This document shows, piece after piece, positions 1 through 7,328 of a stretch of DNA of 28,568 bases; within the stretch, counting starts at the first letter, position 1; each line of letters begins with the position of its first letter. Position numbers and translations under genes: made by a program. The notes under the pieces were generated by a model. The model made no database searches and was not told the origin of the DNA. It saw only the letters and a list, made by a program, of their open reading frames with translations. This stretch comes from an uncultured Lachnospiraceae bacterium (GTDB taxonomy: Bacteria; Bacillota; Clostridia; Lachnospirales; Lachnospiraceae), in NCBI GenBank assembly GCA_947174985.1, contig CAMWLB010000002.1, forward strand, positions 1 through 28,568, given 5' to 3'.

Positions 1-126
1 ATTTTCTAAAATGAATCTCTATATAAAAAAGTGACATTTTCAAAAGTTATTGACATGCCTGTGAGGATTTTTTCATTTTACGTCGTCTTCGTCACAAACT
101 GTAAGATTACGAAAGAAGGGATTTCC

Positions 127-768
127 CTAAACACTATCAGCTTCTTGTCGTTTCTGCATTTTTGACCAATTAATAAATCCATAGATATCATTTGCAGCAT
201 AACCGATTGCAAAAAAAGCACTTCTCCTAAAAGTCAAATAAACTGCAAGGAAACTCGTTGTAACAGATATAGTGCTCGGTATTAAATTTGCTGTATGAAA
301 AGCAGACAAAATATAATAAAATATAAGCGTAACAATTAGTGTCAACAGTATCATAAAAATAATCTCTTTGCATTTCAAACGATTTACTTTGACTTCTGCT
401 TTGTTTCCGTTATATGGATTTCTCAGCCATGAAACCAATGCAAAAACAGCCATTGGAGCAGTCATTCCCAAATATGTTATCATCTCGCCATAATAAGAGA
501 ATGTAAAGGAAATGATGCCGTATAGTATACTGAATATGACCATAAGAAATTGTCCGAATGGATTTCCTTTTGCATTAAAAATCAATGATGTTACACCAAT
601 CAAAGAAGCAGCAAGGGTCAAAAAATTTTCTCTGTCGAACATAAAAAAAGACGCATGAATCAAAGCAACCGATACACACCATAATACAATCTCTCCTTTC
701 GTAAAATAGCCACATAATGATTTCCATTTTTTGACAACATATAAATACCTCCAAAATAAAACAAGCAC
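127..768 (-). CDS. pnuC: PnuC-family nicotinamide ribonucleoside/vitamin transporter
   Basis: This is a polytopic membrane protein of about 210 residues with roughly seven hydrophobic segments. The conserved PnuC core is visible: SLIGVTSLIFNAKGNP, then YGIISFTFSYYGEMITYLG, then WLRNPYNG, and near the C terminus GYAANDIYGFINW. PnuC proteins move nicotinamide riboside or related vitamins by facilitated diffusion, trapped by a cytosolic kinase. The start is uncertain. The open frame reaches back to a GTG at 768, but that lies inside the structured leader. The well-spaced GGAGG (about 749-754) points instead to an ATG at 740 that is one base out of frame. Adding one A to the A6 run just after that ATG would give a normal N terminus (MLSKKWKS...). 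So there is either a one-base deletion, a sequencing error, or an unusual start. The family assignment is firm; the substrate is not. Confidence 0.85.
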   Translation of the reverse strand: MLVLFWRYLYVVKKWKSLCGYFTKGEIVLWCVSVALIHASFFMFDRENFLTLAASLIGVTSLIFNAKGNPFGQFLMVIFSILYGIISFTFSYYGEMITYLGMTAPMAVFALVSWLRNPYNGNKAEVKVNRLKCKEIIFMILLTLIVTLIFYYILSAFHTANLIPSTISVTTSFLAVYLTFRRSAFFAIGYAANDIYGFINWSKMQKRQEADSV

Positions 769-854
769 TCACTTACACATCTTCAAAGACCTAACGATGT
801 GTATCGAATGCTTTCGCTTTTCTACCCGGTGGCAGAATAATTTTTATATGATTT
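741..854 (-). promoter_or_regulatory. Structured 5' leader of pnuC, candidate riboswitch
   Basis: About 114 nt lie between the predicted transcription start and the ribosome binding site. Read on the minus strand, the leader has three elements: a hairpin with arms CTGCC/GGTAG, a short GCGAAAGC element, and a long stem. In the long stem GCATTC pairs with GAGTGC outside and ACACATC pairs with GATGTGT inside, around a 14-nt loop. The outer strand of the stem lies close to the ribosome binding site. PnuC genes are known riboswitch targets (for example NAD+-II, preQ1, thiamin-related classes), but I could not match this leader to a known consensus. Structure is seen; ligand control is inferred. 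Confidence 0.5.
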
Positions 855-860
855 TAATTG

Positions 861-889
861 AGTATAACGAAGTAAGACAAGGAAGTCAA
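861..889 (-). promoter_or_regulatory. Sigma-A promoter for pnuC
   Basis: On the minus strand TTGACT (889-884) is followed after 17 bases by TATACT (866-861). Both boxes are near consensus with ideal spacing. Transcription would begin near 854, which defines the long leader. Confidence 0.7.
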
Positions 890-914
890 TAACTTGCATA
901 AAATTTATTTTATA

Positions 915-1040
915 TTATGGTGTCACCAGGGCTGCCATCCGGTCACTCCGTGACCCTTCCGATACTTTGGTACGGCTAAACAGCCCCAGCTTTGATATTC
1001 CTCCGTCGCCGAAGTATCCATAATACAATCTCTTCAGCAT
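915..1040 (-). CDS. Possible 41-residue small protein
   Basis: A short open frame follows the lipoprotein gene at 1064-1516 by 23 bases. It starts with ATG at 1040, preceded by a good ribosome binding site (GAGGAGTGAGG), and ends with TAA at 915. The predicted product begins MLKRLYYGYFGDGG and is basic and Gly/Ser/Arg rich, with no membrane segment. I do not recognise it. Spacing and ribosome binding site suggest co-translation with the lipoprotein, but part of its DNA also forms an inverted repeat (GGTCAC...GTGACC), so this could be a repeat element rather than a gene. Confidence 0.35.
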   Translation of the reverse strand: MLKRLYYGYFGDGGISKLGLFSRTKVSEGSRSDRMAALVTP

Positions 1041-1063
1041 TTTCGCCTCACTCCTCATGCCAC

Positions 1064-1516
1064 CTATTTGTACATCATGGACTCTGCCACGACCTTTACA
1101 GCCATGCCCGGATGCTCCTCGTCACCCTGCACTCCCATGTAAGTAATTTCCACTATATCCCCGGTAGCAATGGGCGAGTCCCCTTCTATCACCTGGGCAT
1201 CCTGAGTAGAAAAATAATAAATAATATCCTCATCATCCAAGTCTCTTAGCACAATTATGTTATCCTCATACCTGTCAACCATTGCTATGATGGGGTCTCC
1301 GACCATTATTTCCTCTGTGGATAAATCCTCTCTTCCATCGTCCGTGACATCATTGGTTTCAGGAGTTTCCGTTTTTACAACTTCTGTTTCTGTGATTCCT
1401 GCTGTCACATTTTCTGTTCCCGAATTTTTTTCTTCGACTGCCTTCGGTTCCAAGGAACAAGCGGCCATTCCCATTGCCAGAACTGTCACGACTACCAATA
1501 CATATTTCTTTTTCAT
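1064..1516 (-). CDS. Small secreted lipoprotein, unknown function
   Basis: A 150-residue protein beginning MKKKYVLVVVTVLAMGMAACSLEPK, with a charged n-region, a hydrophobic core and a lipobox ending M-A-A-C, so it should be lipidated on Cys20 and anchored outside the cell. A Thr/Glu-rich linker follows, then a small C-terminal domain of about 80 residues rich in beta strand (IIAMVDRYEDNIIVLRD, GDIVEITYMG). The open frame extends to 1654, but ATG 1516 has the GGAG at correct spacing and starts the signal peptide exactly. The domain resembles small OB-like or YobA-type lipoprotein domains only in layout; no family is claimed. Confidence 0.75.
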   Translation of the reverse strand: MKKKYVLVVVTVLAMGMAACSLEPKAVEEKNSGTENVTAGITETEVVKTETPETNDVTDDGREDLSTEEIMVGDPIIAMVDRYEDNIIVLRDLDDEDIIYYFSTQDAQVIEGDSPIATGDIVEITYMGVQGDEEHPGMAVKVVAESMMYK

Positions 1517-1611
1517 GATATTTTCTCCTCGCTTATATTTTTTGCTATCACACCTCAGTTTGTTGGAAGAAAACCAACTGCATTCGAGTGTTCTATGCCC
1601 TTCGCAAAATA

Positions 1612-1641
1612 AGTATAACAATAAAGCTGTATCCAAAACAA
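1612..1641 (-). promoter_or_regulatory. Candidate promoter for the lipoprotein gene
   Basis: On the minus strand TTGTTT (1641-1636) and TATACT (1617-1612) are 18 bases apart, about 95 bases before the lipoprotein start. A second possible -35, TTGACG, lies slightly upstream. Confidence 0.4.
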
Positions 1642-1689
1642 AAAGAAGCGTCAATTGTTCATTTCCGGACGTATATTGTTATCAATTAT

Positions 1690-1998
1690 CTATGTCATAT
1701 AATACTCCATGTAACAATGGTTCAGAGCCTCCCAGCGCGACTTGCTTATGGGCAGTGTCCCCTTGCCGTCAATTTCCACTCCCTCTCTTGAAATTTTACC
1801 TGTGTATTTCAGGTTTACAATATAAGAGCGGTGACATTTACAAAACAGTGGTTCCCTGACTTCGATATAATAAATTTCATCTTTAAAGACTCTCCGGGAT
1901 GTCTTTCTCTGCAAGGATAACCATCTGCTTCTTTGTGTGTGAGCTTGTTACCTTTTTCACCTGAAAAGCATTCCGCACCGCCTCGCAAAACATTGGTT
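1690..1998 (-). pseudogene. Decayed LytTR-family response regulator (DNA-binding domain remnant)
   Basis: The last 74 codons encode recognisable LytTR pieces: EIYYIEV, then CHRSYIVNLKY, then GTLPISKSRWEAL. These normally lie about 35 residues further apart, with the strand-rich middle of the domain between the first two; here they run together, so an internal segment is deleted. Upstream, in another frame, a continuous reading (FCEAVRNAFQVKKV, ending AEKDIPESL and a stop) has the look of the receiver-LytTR linker. Joining it to RRVFKDEIYYIEV needs a frameshift near 1895. No receiver domain remains. LytTR regulators normally act with a membrane histidine kinase; none is present. I read this as a dead gene. 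Confidence 0.65.
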
Positions 1999-2014
1999 AG
2001 TACAAACTAACCAA
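1992..2014. repeat. Inverted repeat TTGGTTAG/CTAACCAA
   Basis: Arms of eight bases separated by six. It sits just 5' of the LytTR remnant and next to a second hairpin at 2029-2057. It could be a leftover operator or part of the terminator region. Confidence 0.45.
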
Positions 2015-2019
2015 CATTT

Positions 2020-2057
2020 TTAAGAAAAGCGGTTACTTTATGTTAGTAACCGCTAAC
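2020..2057 (-). terminator. Rho-independent terminator after the acetyltransferase gene
   Basis: Arms AGCGGTTACT and AGTAACCGCT form a perfect 10-bp stem with a 7-base loop. On the minus strand the stem is followed by TTTTCTT. It lies about 85 bases after the acetyltransferase stop. Confidence 0.65.
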
Positions 2058-2142
2058 TTATGTTAAATATACCCTGCTCCGTATCCATTTGTCAATGATA
2101 ATCTGGCCCATTTCAGTAAATTTTTACTTCGCCTTCAAATTT

Positions 2143-2592
2143 TTAATGGTTTCTCTTTTTCACATAGTAAACGAACTCATCATCTTTCTTATACTCGGTA
2201 TAGCCTAGTTTTTGATAAAAAGCATTTGTACGAATATTCCAAACAGGCGTATCAAGAAATATTTCTTTTGCATCAGGAAAGATTCTTTCAATTTCCTGCA
2301 TGATAAATATGCCATACCCTTTTCTGAAATATTCGGGCTCTACAAATATTCTGCCTATATTGAGTTTCAATCCATCCGCAAAAAGAATGGCGCCTCCTAC
2401 AATAAGACCATCCACTGATAATTTATATAAATGATTCGCCTTTGCCATCTTAATATGAAAATTTACAGACATATATCCGGGCGGGCCTGTTTTTGAAGAT
2501 GCTCCAACAGCAATATCACTATCAAATGCACGCTTGGAAATACTATTTATCACCAATACATCTGACGTACCGGCTTTTGTCAATTCCATCAT
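2143..2592 (-). CDS. GNAT-family N-acetyltransferase
   Basis: 149 residues with the GNAT layout: an N-terminal helix (around 10-25), a central strand ending in LNIGRIFVEPEYFRKGYG, where R-K-G-Y-G is the acetyl-CoA phosphate-binding motif A, and a C-terminal motif NIRTNAFYQKLGYTEY typical of motif B. GNAT enzymes move an acetyl group from acetyl-CoA to an amine; the substrate cannot be told from sequence. The ATG at 2592 has AGGGGATTC at fitting distance. It lies 32 bases after the XRE regulator stop, so the two are probably co-transcribed, with the regulator perhaps controlling the acetyltransferase. Confidence 0.85.
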   Translation of the reverse strand: MMELTKAGTSDVLVINSISKRAFDSDIAVGASSKTGPPGYMSVNFHIKMAKANHLYKLSVDGLIVGGAILFADGLKLNIGRIFVEPEYFRKGYGIFIMQEIERIFPDAKEIFLDTPVWNIRTNAFYQKLGYTEYKKDDEFVYYVKKRNH

Positions 2593-2624
2593 TCATGAAT
2601 CCCCTGTCTCTATTTTAAGCCGCT

Positions 2625-3362
2625 TCAATTAAACTGCGAAAAGGCATCCACTTTCGTAACACCATCAACATGAATATAAACATCCATATATACAATTCCA
2701 TTCTCTTCATATTCATGTTCAAAACAAGCGATAATGTTATCCTGTTGTTTCTCTTTAAAATTATTTGCCTGAAGATATTCCATGATGATCTTATATGCGT
2801 TAGGAATTCTCTCAAAAGGCTGTATAAAGGGCTCTTTAATGGTAATCGTTGCGTAGTCAGCCTCTGCATTTTCTGCGTATTCCACGCCGGGGCATTCCGT
2901 TTCAAACCCTTCCGGCAAAATATAAGCAGCCACATATCCGTGCATTCCGAATCTGTTTTGTTGTTCCTGTGATACAAAAGGAAAATCCCATCCTATCACT
3001 CTCGCATTCGGATGTGAAGCCTTAAGGCCACTGTTAACAGCCCATTTCTCCATATATTCATTCACATCGCTCTCGGGGTTAGGAGAAATCATGACATATC
3101 TCGCCATTCTAAATGGCGCTACTCTTTTAATCTGAACTTTCGAATAAATCTCTCCCTGGTCCGACAGATTTTCCTTCACAAGTGCATCAAGTTTGCACGT
3201 AAAAATGTCACTGATTTCAACGAGCTTTGCAAGCTCCGGAACCACTTCGTCAGACTCCCATCTTGATACAGTCTGACGCGTAACTCCCATCTTTTCTGCA
3301 AATTGTTCCTGTGTATATTGTTTCTGTTTTCTCAAAAAACATATATTTGATCCTAAACTCAT
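2625..3362 (-). CDS. XRE-family regulator with GyrI-like effector-binding domain
   Basis: 245 residues. The N terminus (about 4-55) is a Cro/C1-type helix-turn-helix: FLRKQKQYTQEQFAEKMGVTRQTVSRWE. The rest (about 75-245) resembles the GyrI-like/AraC effector-binding fold, with a GyrI-type ending: YMDVYIHVDGV. Such proteins sense small amphipathic molecules and act on nearby resistance or metabolism genes. The frame is open back to a GTG at 3479, but AAGGAG at 3372-3377 is placed nine bases before ATG 3362, and the HTH begins there. It probably forms an operon with the downstream acetyltransferase. Confidence 0.8.
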   Translation of the reverse strand: MSLGSNICFLRKQKQYTQEQFAEKMGVTRQTVSRWESDEVVPELAKLVEISDIFTCKLDALVKENLSDQGEIYSKVQIKRVAPFRMARYVMISPNPESDVNEYMEKWAVNSGLKASHPNARVIGWDFPFVSQEQQNRFGMHGYVAAYILPEGFETECPGVEYAENAEADYATITIKEPFIQPFERIPNAYKIIMEYLQANNFKEKQQDNIIACFEHEYEENGIVYMDVYIHVDGVTKVDAFSQFN

Positions 3363-3496
3363 ATATCTCATCTCCTTATAAATATTGTCTTTTGGCCATC
3401 CAGACAAGATATATTCTGCCACATCATATGCAACATGACAACCAACCGGCATGTGCTCTTTTTCGACTCTATGTAACACATCATGTTACATGCGTT

Positions 3497-4021
3497 CTAT
3501 TTTGTATAATCCCAGAGCAAAATATCCGGATCATCATTGACACCATGCATATAAACACCACTCGAATAGTCACTTGCATGTAAATCCATTATCTGAATAG
3601 AATAAAAGCCTAACTTCGATTTATCTTCATCTGATTTCTTATAATAGATAATGCGCATGCGATATGTTTTGCCGTCTACTTCAAAGTCAAAAGACGGAGT
3701 CAGCATATAGGTTATCTTACCATGATTCGACCAGCGTTCAAACGTATCACTTAATTCATAATCATCATTCCAGCCCGGGAACTCTTCAATCAAACGGTCA
3801 ATTTTTTCATCCAGATTGTCGATGTTGCTTTGCGCATAAGGAGAAAACTTATCTTTAATCGCCTGTGCATCCTTTCTTTCTATTGCATCAATCAGAAACG
3901 CAACCGTACTCTGTGCATCTGCATAAACCGGATTTACTCCTTTTCTTTCAGGAACGACACATCCTGTGATTCCCAAAACCATAATACCGTATATTAAAAT
4001 AGTGAATATCTTTCTCGTCAT
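3497..4021 (-). CDS. DUF5104-like lipoprotein
   Basis: 174 residues with a lipoprotein signal peptide (MTRKIFTILIYGIMVLGITGC; lipobox ITGC, Cys21) and then an alpha/beta domain. The opening helix (STVAFLIDAIERKDAQAIKDKFSPYA) and the later strand pair resemble the NTF2-like DUF5104 proteins common in gut Firmicutes, in which a helix counts 'kd...a.k..fs'. Function is unknown; the protein should sit on the outer face of the membrane. GGAGAAACC precedes the ATG. It lies 53 bases after the unknown gene at 4075-4479 and is likely transcribed with it. Confidence 0.65.
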   Translation of the reverse strand: MTRKIFTILIYGIMVLGITGCVVPERKGVNPVYADAQSTVAFLIDAIERKDAQAIKDKFSPYAQSNIDNLDEKIDRLIEEFPGWNDDYELSDTFERWSNHGKITYMLTPSFDFEVDGKTYRMRIIYYKKSDEDKSKLGFYSIQIMDLHASDYSSGVYMHGVNDDPDILLWDYTK

Positions 4022-4074
4022 AATGGTTTCTCCATTTCAATAAATTACGATTTAATAAACTGAAAATAAACAGT

Positions 4075-4479
4075 TTATCCGTCACGATGACTTTCTATCG
4101 GCAAATGCGCTTCCAATCCTAAAATAGTTTTCCCGTCTGTTGTATACTCTAACCGAATCCGAAAGCTGCAAAAACCGTAATCAAGTATTTTCCAGTCGGT
4201 TGTGATAGTAAAAGACTTTTGAATCGGTGAACTTTTTATGGCAATATAAAAAAAACCGGAATAATGAGTATATCCGTTATCATTCGGGAAATATGCCCAT
4301 AGTTCTTGGCACTTTTCAGGATCAATTCCGCTTTCCACAAAAAACTCTTTCGCAGTCACCGGAAGCTGTTTCATATATTGATAATAATATTGACAGTCCT
4401 CACACTCACATATTGGCGTTTGAATAGTGCGATTAATCTGTTCTGTTAGTGTTTTATCTATTTCAAAATAAGCAGACAT
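4075..4479 (-). CDS. Conserved hypothetical protein with Cys pair
   Basis: 134 residues, cytosolic, acidic, without signal or membrane segment. Distinctive parts are CECEDCQYYYQYMKQLP near residue 25, GIDPEKCQELWAYFPNDNGYTHYSGFFYI in the middle, and a strand-rich C terminus ending in HLPIESHRDG. The C-E-C-x2-C cluster could bind metal. The compact alpha/beta layout, next to a lipoprotein, recalls immunity-type proteins, but I do not recognise the family. A good ribosome binding site (GGCGGAGGTGAAGGA) precedes ATG 4479, and a promoter lies at 4536-4564. Confidence 0.65.
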   Translation of the reverse strand: MSAYFEIDKTLTEQINRTIQTPICECEDCQYYYQYMKQLPVTAKEFFVESGIDPEKCQELWAYFPNDNGYTHYSGFFYIAIKSSPIQKSFTITTDWKILDYGFCSFRIRLEYTTDGKTILGLEAHLPIESHRDG

Positions 4480-4535
4480 TCCTTCACCTCCGCCAAATAC
4501 AGATTATTCAAACCCACAGCCAATACGTAATTTTA

Positions 4536-4564
4536 ATTATAATCTACTTTTCAAAAAAACACAA
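4536..4564 (-). promoter_or_regulatory. Promoter for the 4075-4479 / DUF5104 pair
   Basis: On the minus strand TTGTGT (4564-4559), 17 bases, TATAAT (4541-4536). It is divergent from the transporter promoter. Confidence 0.5.
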
Positions 4565-4626
4565 CCGCTCAATGTGGCATGGTTAAAAAAACTCAAATTG
4601 GCACTTTTTATCTATCCAGTTCCATG

Positions 4627-4646
4627 TATAATAAGGAATTAATTCC
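4627..4646 (+). promoter_or_regulatory. Candidate -10 box and operator of the ECF S-component gene
   Basis: TATAAT at 4627-4632 is followed within two bases by the perfect 12-base palindrome GGAATTAATTCC (4635-4646). No convincing -35 is present at 17 bases. A palindrome at the transcription start is a classic repressor site position. Confidence 0.45.
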
Positions 4647-4677
4647 AATAGACGCAAAAGAAAGGTGCGTGATTCAC

Positions 4678-5640
4678 ATGAATAAAAAAAATCCACTCTT
4701 ACTGATAATCGGCATCCTCGTTTTACTTGCCGGCGCCATTCTCTGCTATACAACCTATCGTGGCTCCTACGCAGCCTCCAAAGAGCTTGGCACTGAACTG
4801 AATGAAGTAAAAGCAGAAATAAAGAATGCAAAAGCAAATCTCGAAGCCGCCACTGACGCATATACAAAAACGTCTTTGGAGACCGGCTTGCGGGAACTAA
4901 ACAACCTCAGTGAAACATTAAGTAAAGAAAAGCTTTCTTTGGAAAAGCCTTATTCCTACTCACTGATACTTCTTTTTTGCGGATTTCTGCTTACGATAGC
5001 GGGAATCGCCAGACTGTGCACCGGTTCTCGCAACAACGCAAAAAGAGATTTGACAAAGCTGGCGCAGGCAGGTCTGCTTGCAGCACTCTGCTACATCGGC
5101 TTTGCCTTTTTCAAGATTGATATTCCGGTCGGAACCGAAAAGACCGCCTTCCACCTCGGCAATGTTTTCTGCGTGCTCGCCGCGCTGCTGCTTGGCGGCT
5201 TCTGGGGTGGACTGGCAGGCGCCGTTGGCATGACGGTAGGCGACTTGACTACAGCTTATGTCACCAGCGCCCCCAAAACCTTTTTCTTAAAGCTCTGCAT
5301 CGGACTGATTGTCGGACTGGTTGCACACCATATTTGCAAGCTCGCACAGCAGACGGACAGAAAACGGATTGTCGGCATCACTGTGCTTGCCTCTGCCTGC
5401 GGTATGGCGTTCAATGTCGTTGCAGACCCCATTGTCGGATATTTTTACAAAACCTATTTACTGGGAATTCCCCAGCAGATTGCCAGTACACTGGCAAAAA
5501 TAGCTGCAGTCACTACGCTTGTCAACTCCATTGTAGCCGTTATCACCGCTTCTGTTTTTTATCTGGCGCTTCGTCCGGCACTGAAGAAAGCCGGCTTTCT
5601 CACAATGGAAAAAAATGGCGCTGTCACTCTGAAAATGTAA
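4678..5640 (+). CDS. ECF transporter S component with N-terminal coiled-coil extension
   Basis: 320 residues. From about 124 on it has the five- to six-helix S-component pattern of energy-coupling-factor vitamin transporters: LAQAGLLAALCYIGF, then a loop, then LGNVFCVLAALLLGGFWGGLAGAVGMTVGDL, with Ala/Gly-rich helices that pack against EcfT. The start has an unusual extension: a membrane segment (6-25), a charged coiled coil (33-90) and a second membrane segment (94-114). The loop on the substrate side resembles riboflavin/pantothenate/HMP-type members (COG4720-like), but substrate is not assigned. The frame begins at 4579, but ATG 4678 carries the ribosome binding site (AAAGGTG) and a plausible N terminus. 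Its last 17 bases overlap the convergent DUF4097 gene. EcfA/T are not in the window. Confidence 0.75.
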   Translation: MNKKNPLLLIIGILVLLAGAILCYTTYRGSYAASKELGTELNEVKAEIKNAKANLEAATDAYTKTSLETGLRELNNLSETLSKEKLSLEKPYSYSLILLFCGFLLTIAGIARLCTGSRNNAKRDLTKLAQAGLLAALCYIGFAFFKIDIPVGTEKTAFHLGNVFCVLAALLLGGFWGGLAGAVGMTVGDLTTAYVTSAPKTFFLKLCIGLIVGLVAHHICKLAQQTDRKRIVGITVLASACGMAFNVVADPIVGYFYKTYLLGIPQQIASTLAKIAAVTTLVNSIVAVITASVFYLALRPALKKAGFLTMEKNGAVTLKM

Positions 5641-6604
5641 CTTTTAAATTTCCCATAAAGCAGCTTAACTTATATTCGCTGTCTGCACCATTATTGATAT
5701 CGTCCTCGAACGCAACACCCGTGTGGGAACGGCTTCCTATTGTCATGTTGCCCGCACTGCACTCTAAATCGTAATTATGATCCTTTTCCGAGCTGCCTGT
5801 GATATGGATGTCGGCATTGCCCATGGCACATTCCACGTCCATATCACCCGGCACGCTGCCGGTAAAGCGCAGCTCTCCTGCTCCGATTTCAGCATTAAAT
5901 TTTCCGGAAACCATGGCATCTTTTACAATAACCTGACCTGCACCCAGTTCAATTTTAAGTTCTCTGGCAGTCACTTTTTCTGTCTGCAGCCTGCCCGCGC
6001 CAATTTCCATCTTTATGGTATCAGCGCTTAATGAAGCTATTTTAAAGTCCCCTGCTCCCATAGACGCCTTTACTTCATCAAATACAGTACCCTCCGGAAT
6101 CAGGATTTCCACTTTCGTATTGAGAGAATTGATGTTACCACTCGTCACTACACGCACATACAGCGTATCTCCGGAAACATATGCCTGCAGCTTTTTAATT
6201 GACTTGGCGGATACATGATACTCCGCATCGGGTGATATACCCAGCGTAACCTCACAGCCGCCCAGTTCAAGTTGCAGATTGCTGATATTTTCTGCCGAAA
6301 AGCTGTCTGACCATTTATCCTTGTTTTCTATCACATCATAAAAACTGTTGAATATACTGTCCGAATCCGGATCGTAAGTATTCCAGTCGTCGCCCCAGCT
6401 CCAATCCTCCAATTTTTCACCCCATTCCTCAAACCAGTCGTCAACCTCTCCCACATGACAGCCGTAGCAGTTGAAACCGCGCCAGAACCATGCACGGCTC
6501 ACCCCTCTAAATCCGCCTCCGCAACCGCCGGCCGTCAACAGCATAATGCTAAGCGCCAGCATAATAGCAACAATAACAGCGCATGTTTTCATAAATTTTT
6601 TCAT
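5624..6604 (-). CDS. DUF4097 beta-strand-repeat membrane protein
   Basis: 326 residues. An N-terminal hydrophobic segment (9-28) anchors or exports it; it is followed by an unusual Gly/Cys/Trp-rich stretch (about 28-60: GGCGGGF, CYGCHVG, WGEKLEDWSWGDDW). From about 105 on there are repeated short strands with a G-A-G or M-G-N turn: MGAGDFKI, IGAGRLQT, LGAGQVIV, IGAGELRF, AMGNADIHI, SAGNMTIG, FMGNLKV. This is the right-handed beta-helix-like DUF4097 domain. It is the third gene of the PadR-HAAS-DUF4097 set, which is thought to sense or respond to the cell envelope. It starts 13 bases after the HAAS gene with GGGAG in place. Confidence 0.85.
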   Translation of the reverse strand: MKKFMKTCAVIVAIMLALSIMLLTAGGCGGGFRGVSRAWFWRGFNCYGCHVGEVDDWFEEWGEKLEDWSWGDDWNTYDPDSDSIFNSFYDVIENKDKWSDSFSAENISNLQLELGGCEVTLGISPDAEYHVSAKSIKKLQAYVSGDTLYVRVVTSGNINSLNTKVEILIPEGTVFDEVKASMGAGDFKIASLSADTIKMEIGAGRLQTEKVTARELKIELGAGQVIVKDAMVSGKFNAEIGAGELRFTGSVPGDMDVECAMGNADIHITGSSEKDHNYDLECSAGNMTIGSRSHTGVAFEDDINNGADSEYKLSCFMGNLKVTFSE

Positions 6605-6617
6605 ATCAGTTTCTCCC

Positions 6618-7328
6618 TCATTTCGTTATTTTTTTCCAAAGCCATGAAATGCCACGGCAGATTGCCGGAAGTGCCCAGCCCAAAAGCCACACGGTAAACA
6701 TCATACAAAGCATACCGATGGCAAGACACAAAAACGCTGCTCCTATCATCGCCATTCCCACAAAAGGCAGATGAAAGACAACCGCAAAGCCGGACACAAG
6801 CACGGCTGCTCCTGCCACAAAGCATCCTAATCCTACCGCACCAAATCCAATCACCAGACCGAAGAATCCAAAGAAACATGTCGCCAGTGCACCCAGTATG
6901 GTCCCCGCCACGCCGAGAAGCACAGGTGAGAAAATAATGCAGGCGATTACAATCAGCACAATCGCCCATGCCGGCATTTCCTCTTTCTCCGCAGAGGCCT
7001 TCGGCGGACTTTGGTAAAAGGTGTTTCCTTGATAAATGGTGCTTCCCTGATAACTCGTGCCGTTCTGGTAAGCCGCGCCGCTATGCCATGCGCTGTTCTG
7101 CCCGTTCCCCGGAGTCGTGTCTCTGTAATCCATATTTGCCCTGAGACCGTCCTTAATATTATCGGCGACCTTTTCCGGAGATTCCAGTTCTTCTAAAACC
7201 TTCTGCTCATTTTCCTCTCCCGCATCGCTGAAGTACTCTTCGTAGTAATTCAGCGCTTCCACTCTCTCATTTTCAGGAATGTTCTGAAGCAGGCGTTCCA
7301 GTTCCCTCATAAACTCTGCTTTGTTCAT
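6618..7328 (-). CDS. HAAS (DUF1700) domain membrane protein
   Basis: 236 residues. The first 70 or so form the helical HAAS domain: MNKAEFMRELERLLQNIP, ALNYYEEYFSDAGEENEQ, LESPEKVADNIK. A linker with a YQ-x-G-T/S repeat (residues 87-106) follows, then four or more membrane helices (about 121-225) rich in Gly/Ala. In this family the HAAS domain is the partner of PadR-type regulators and the membrane part is thought to sense envelope stress or an effector. The ATG at 7328 overlaps the PadR stop (ATGA), so the two are translationally coupled. Confidence 0.85.
   Translation of the reverse strand: MNKAEFMRELERLLQNIPENERVEALNYYEEYFSDAGEENEQKVLEELESPEKVADNIKDGLRANMDYRDTTPGNGQNSAWHSGAAYQNGTSYQGSTIYQGNTFYQSPPKASAEKEEMPAWAIVLIVIACIIFSPVLLGVAGTILGALATCFFGFFGLVIGFGAVGLGCFVAGAAVLVSGFAVVFHLPFVGMAMIGAAFLCLAIGMLCMMFTVWLLGWALPAICRGISWLWKKITK

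Noticed and set aside
3363..3479. In-frame 39-residue extension of the XRE regulator to a GTG
   Set aside because: It has no ribosome binding site, while AAGGAG fits the ATG at 3362 and the HTH begins there.
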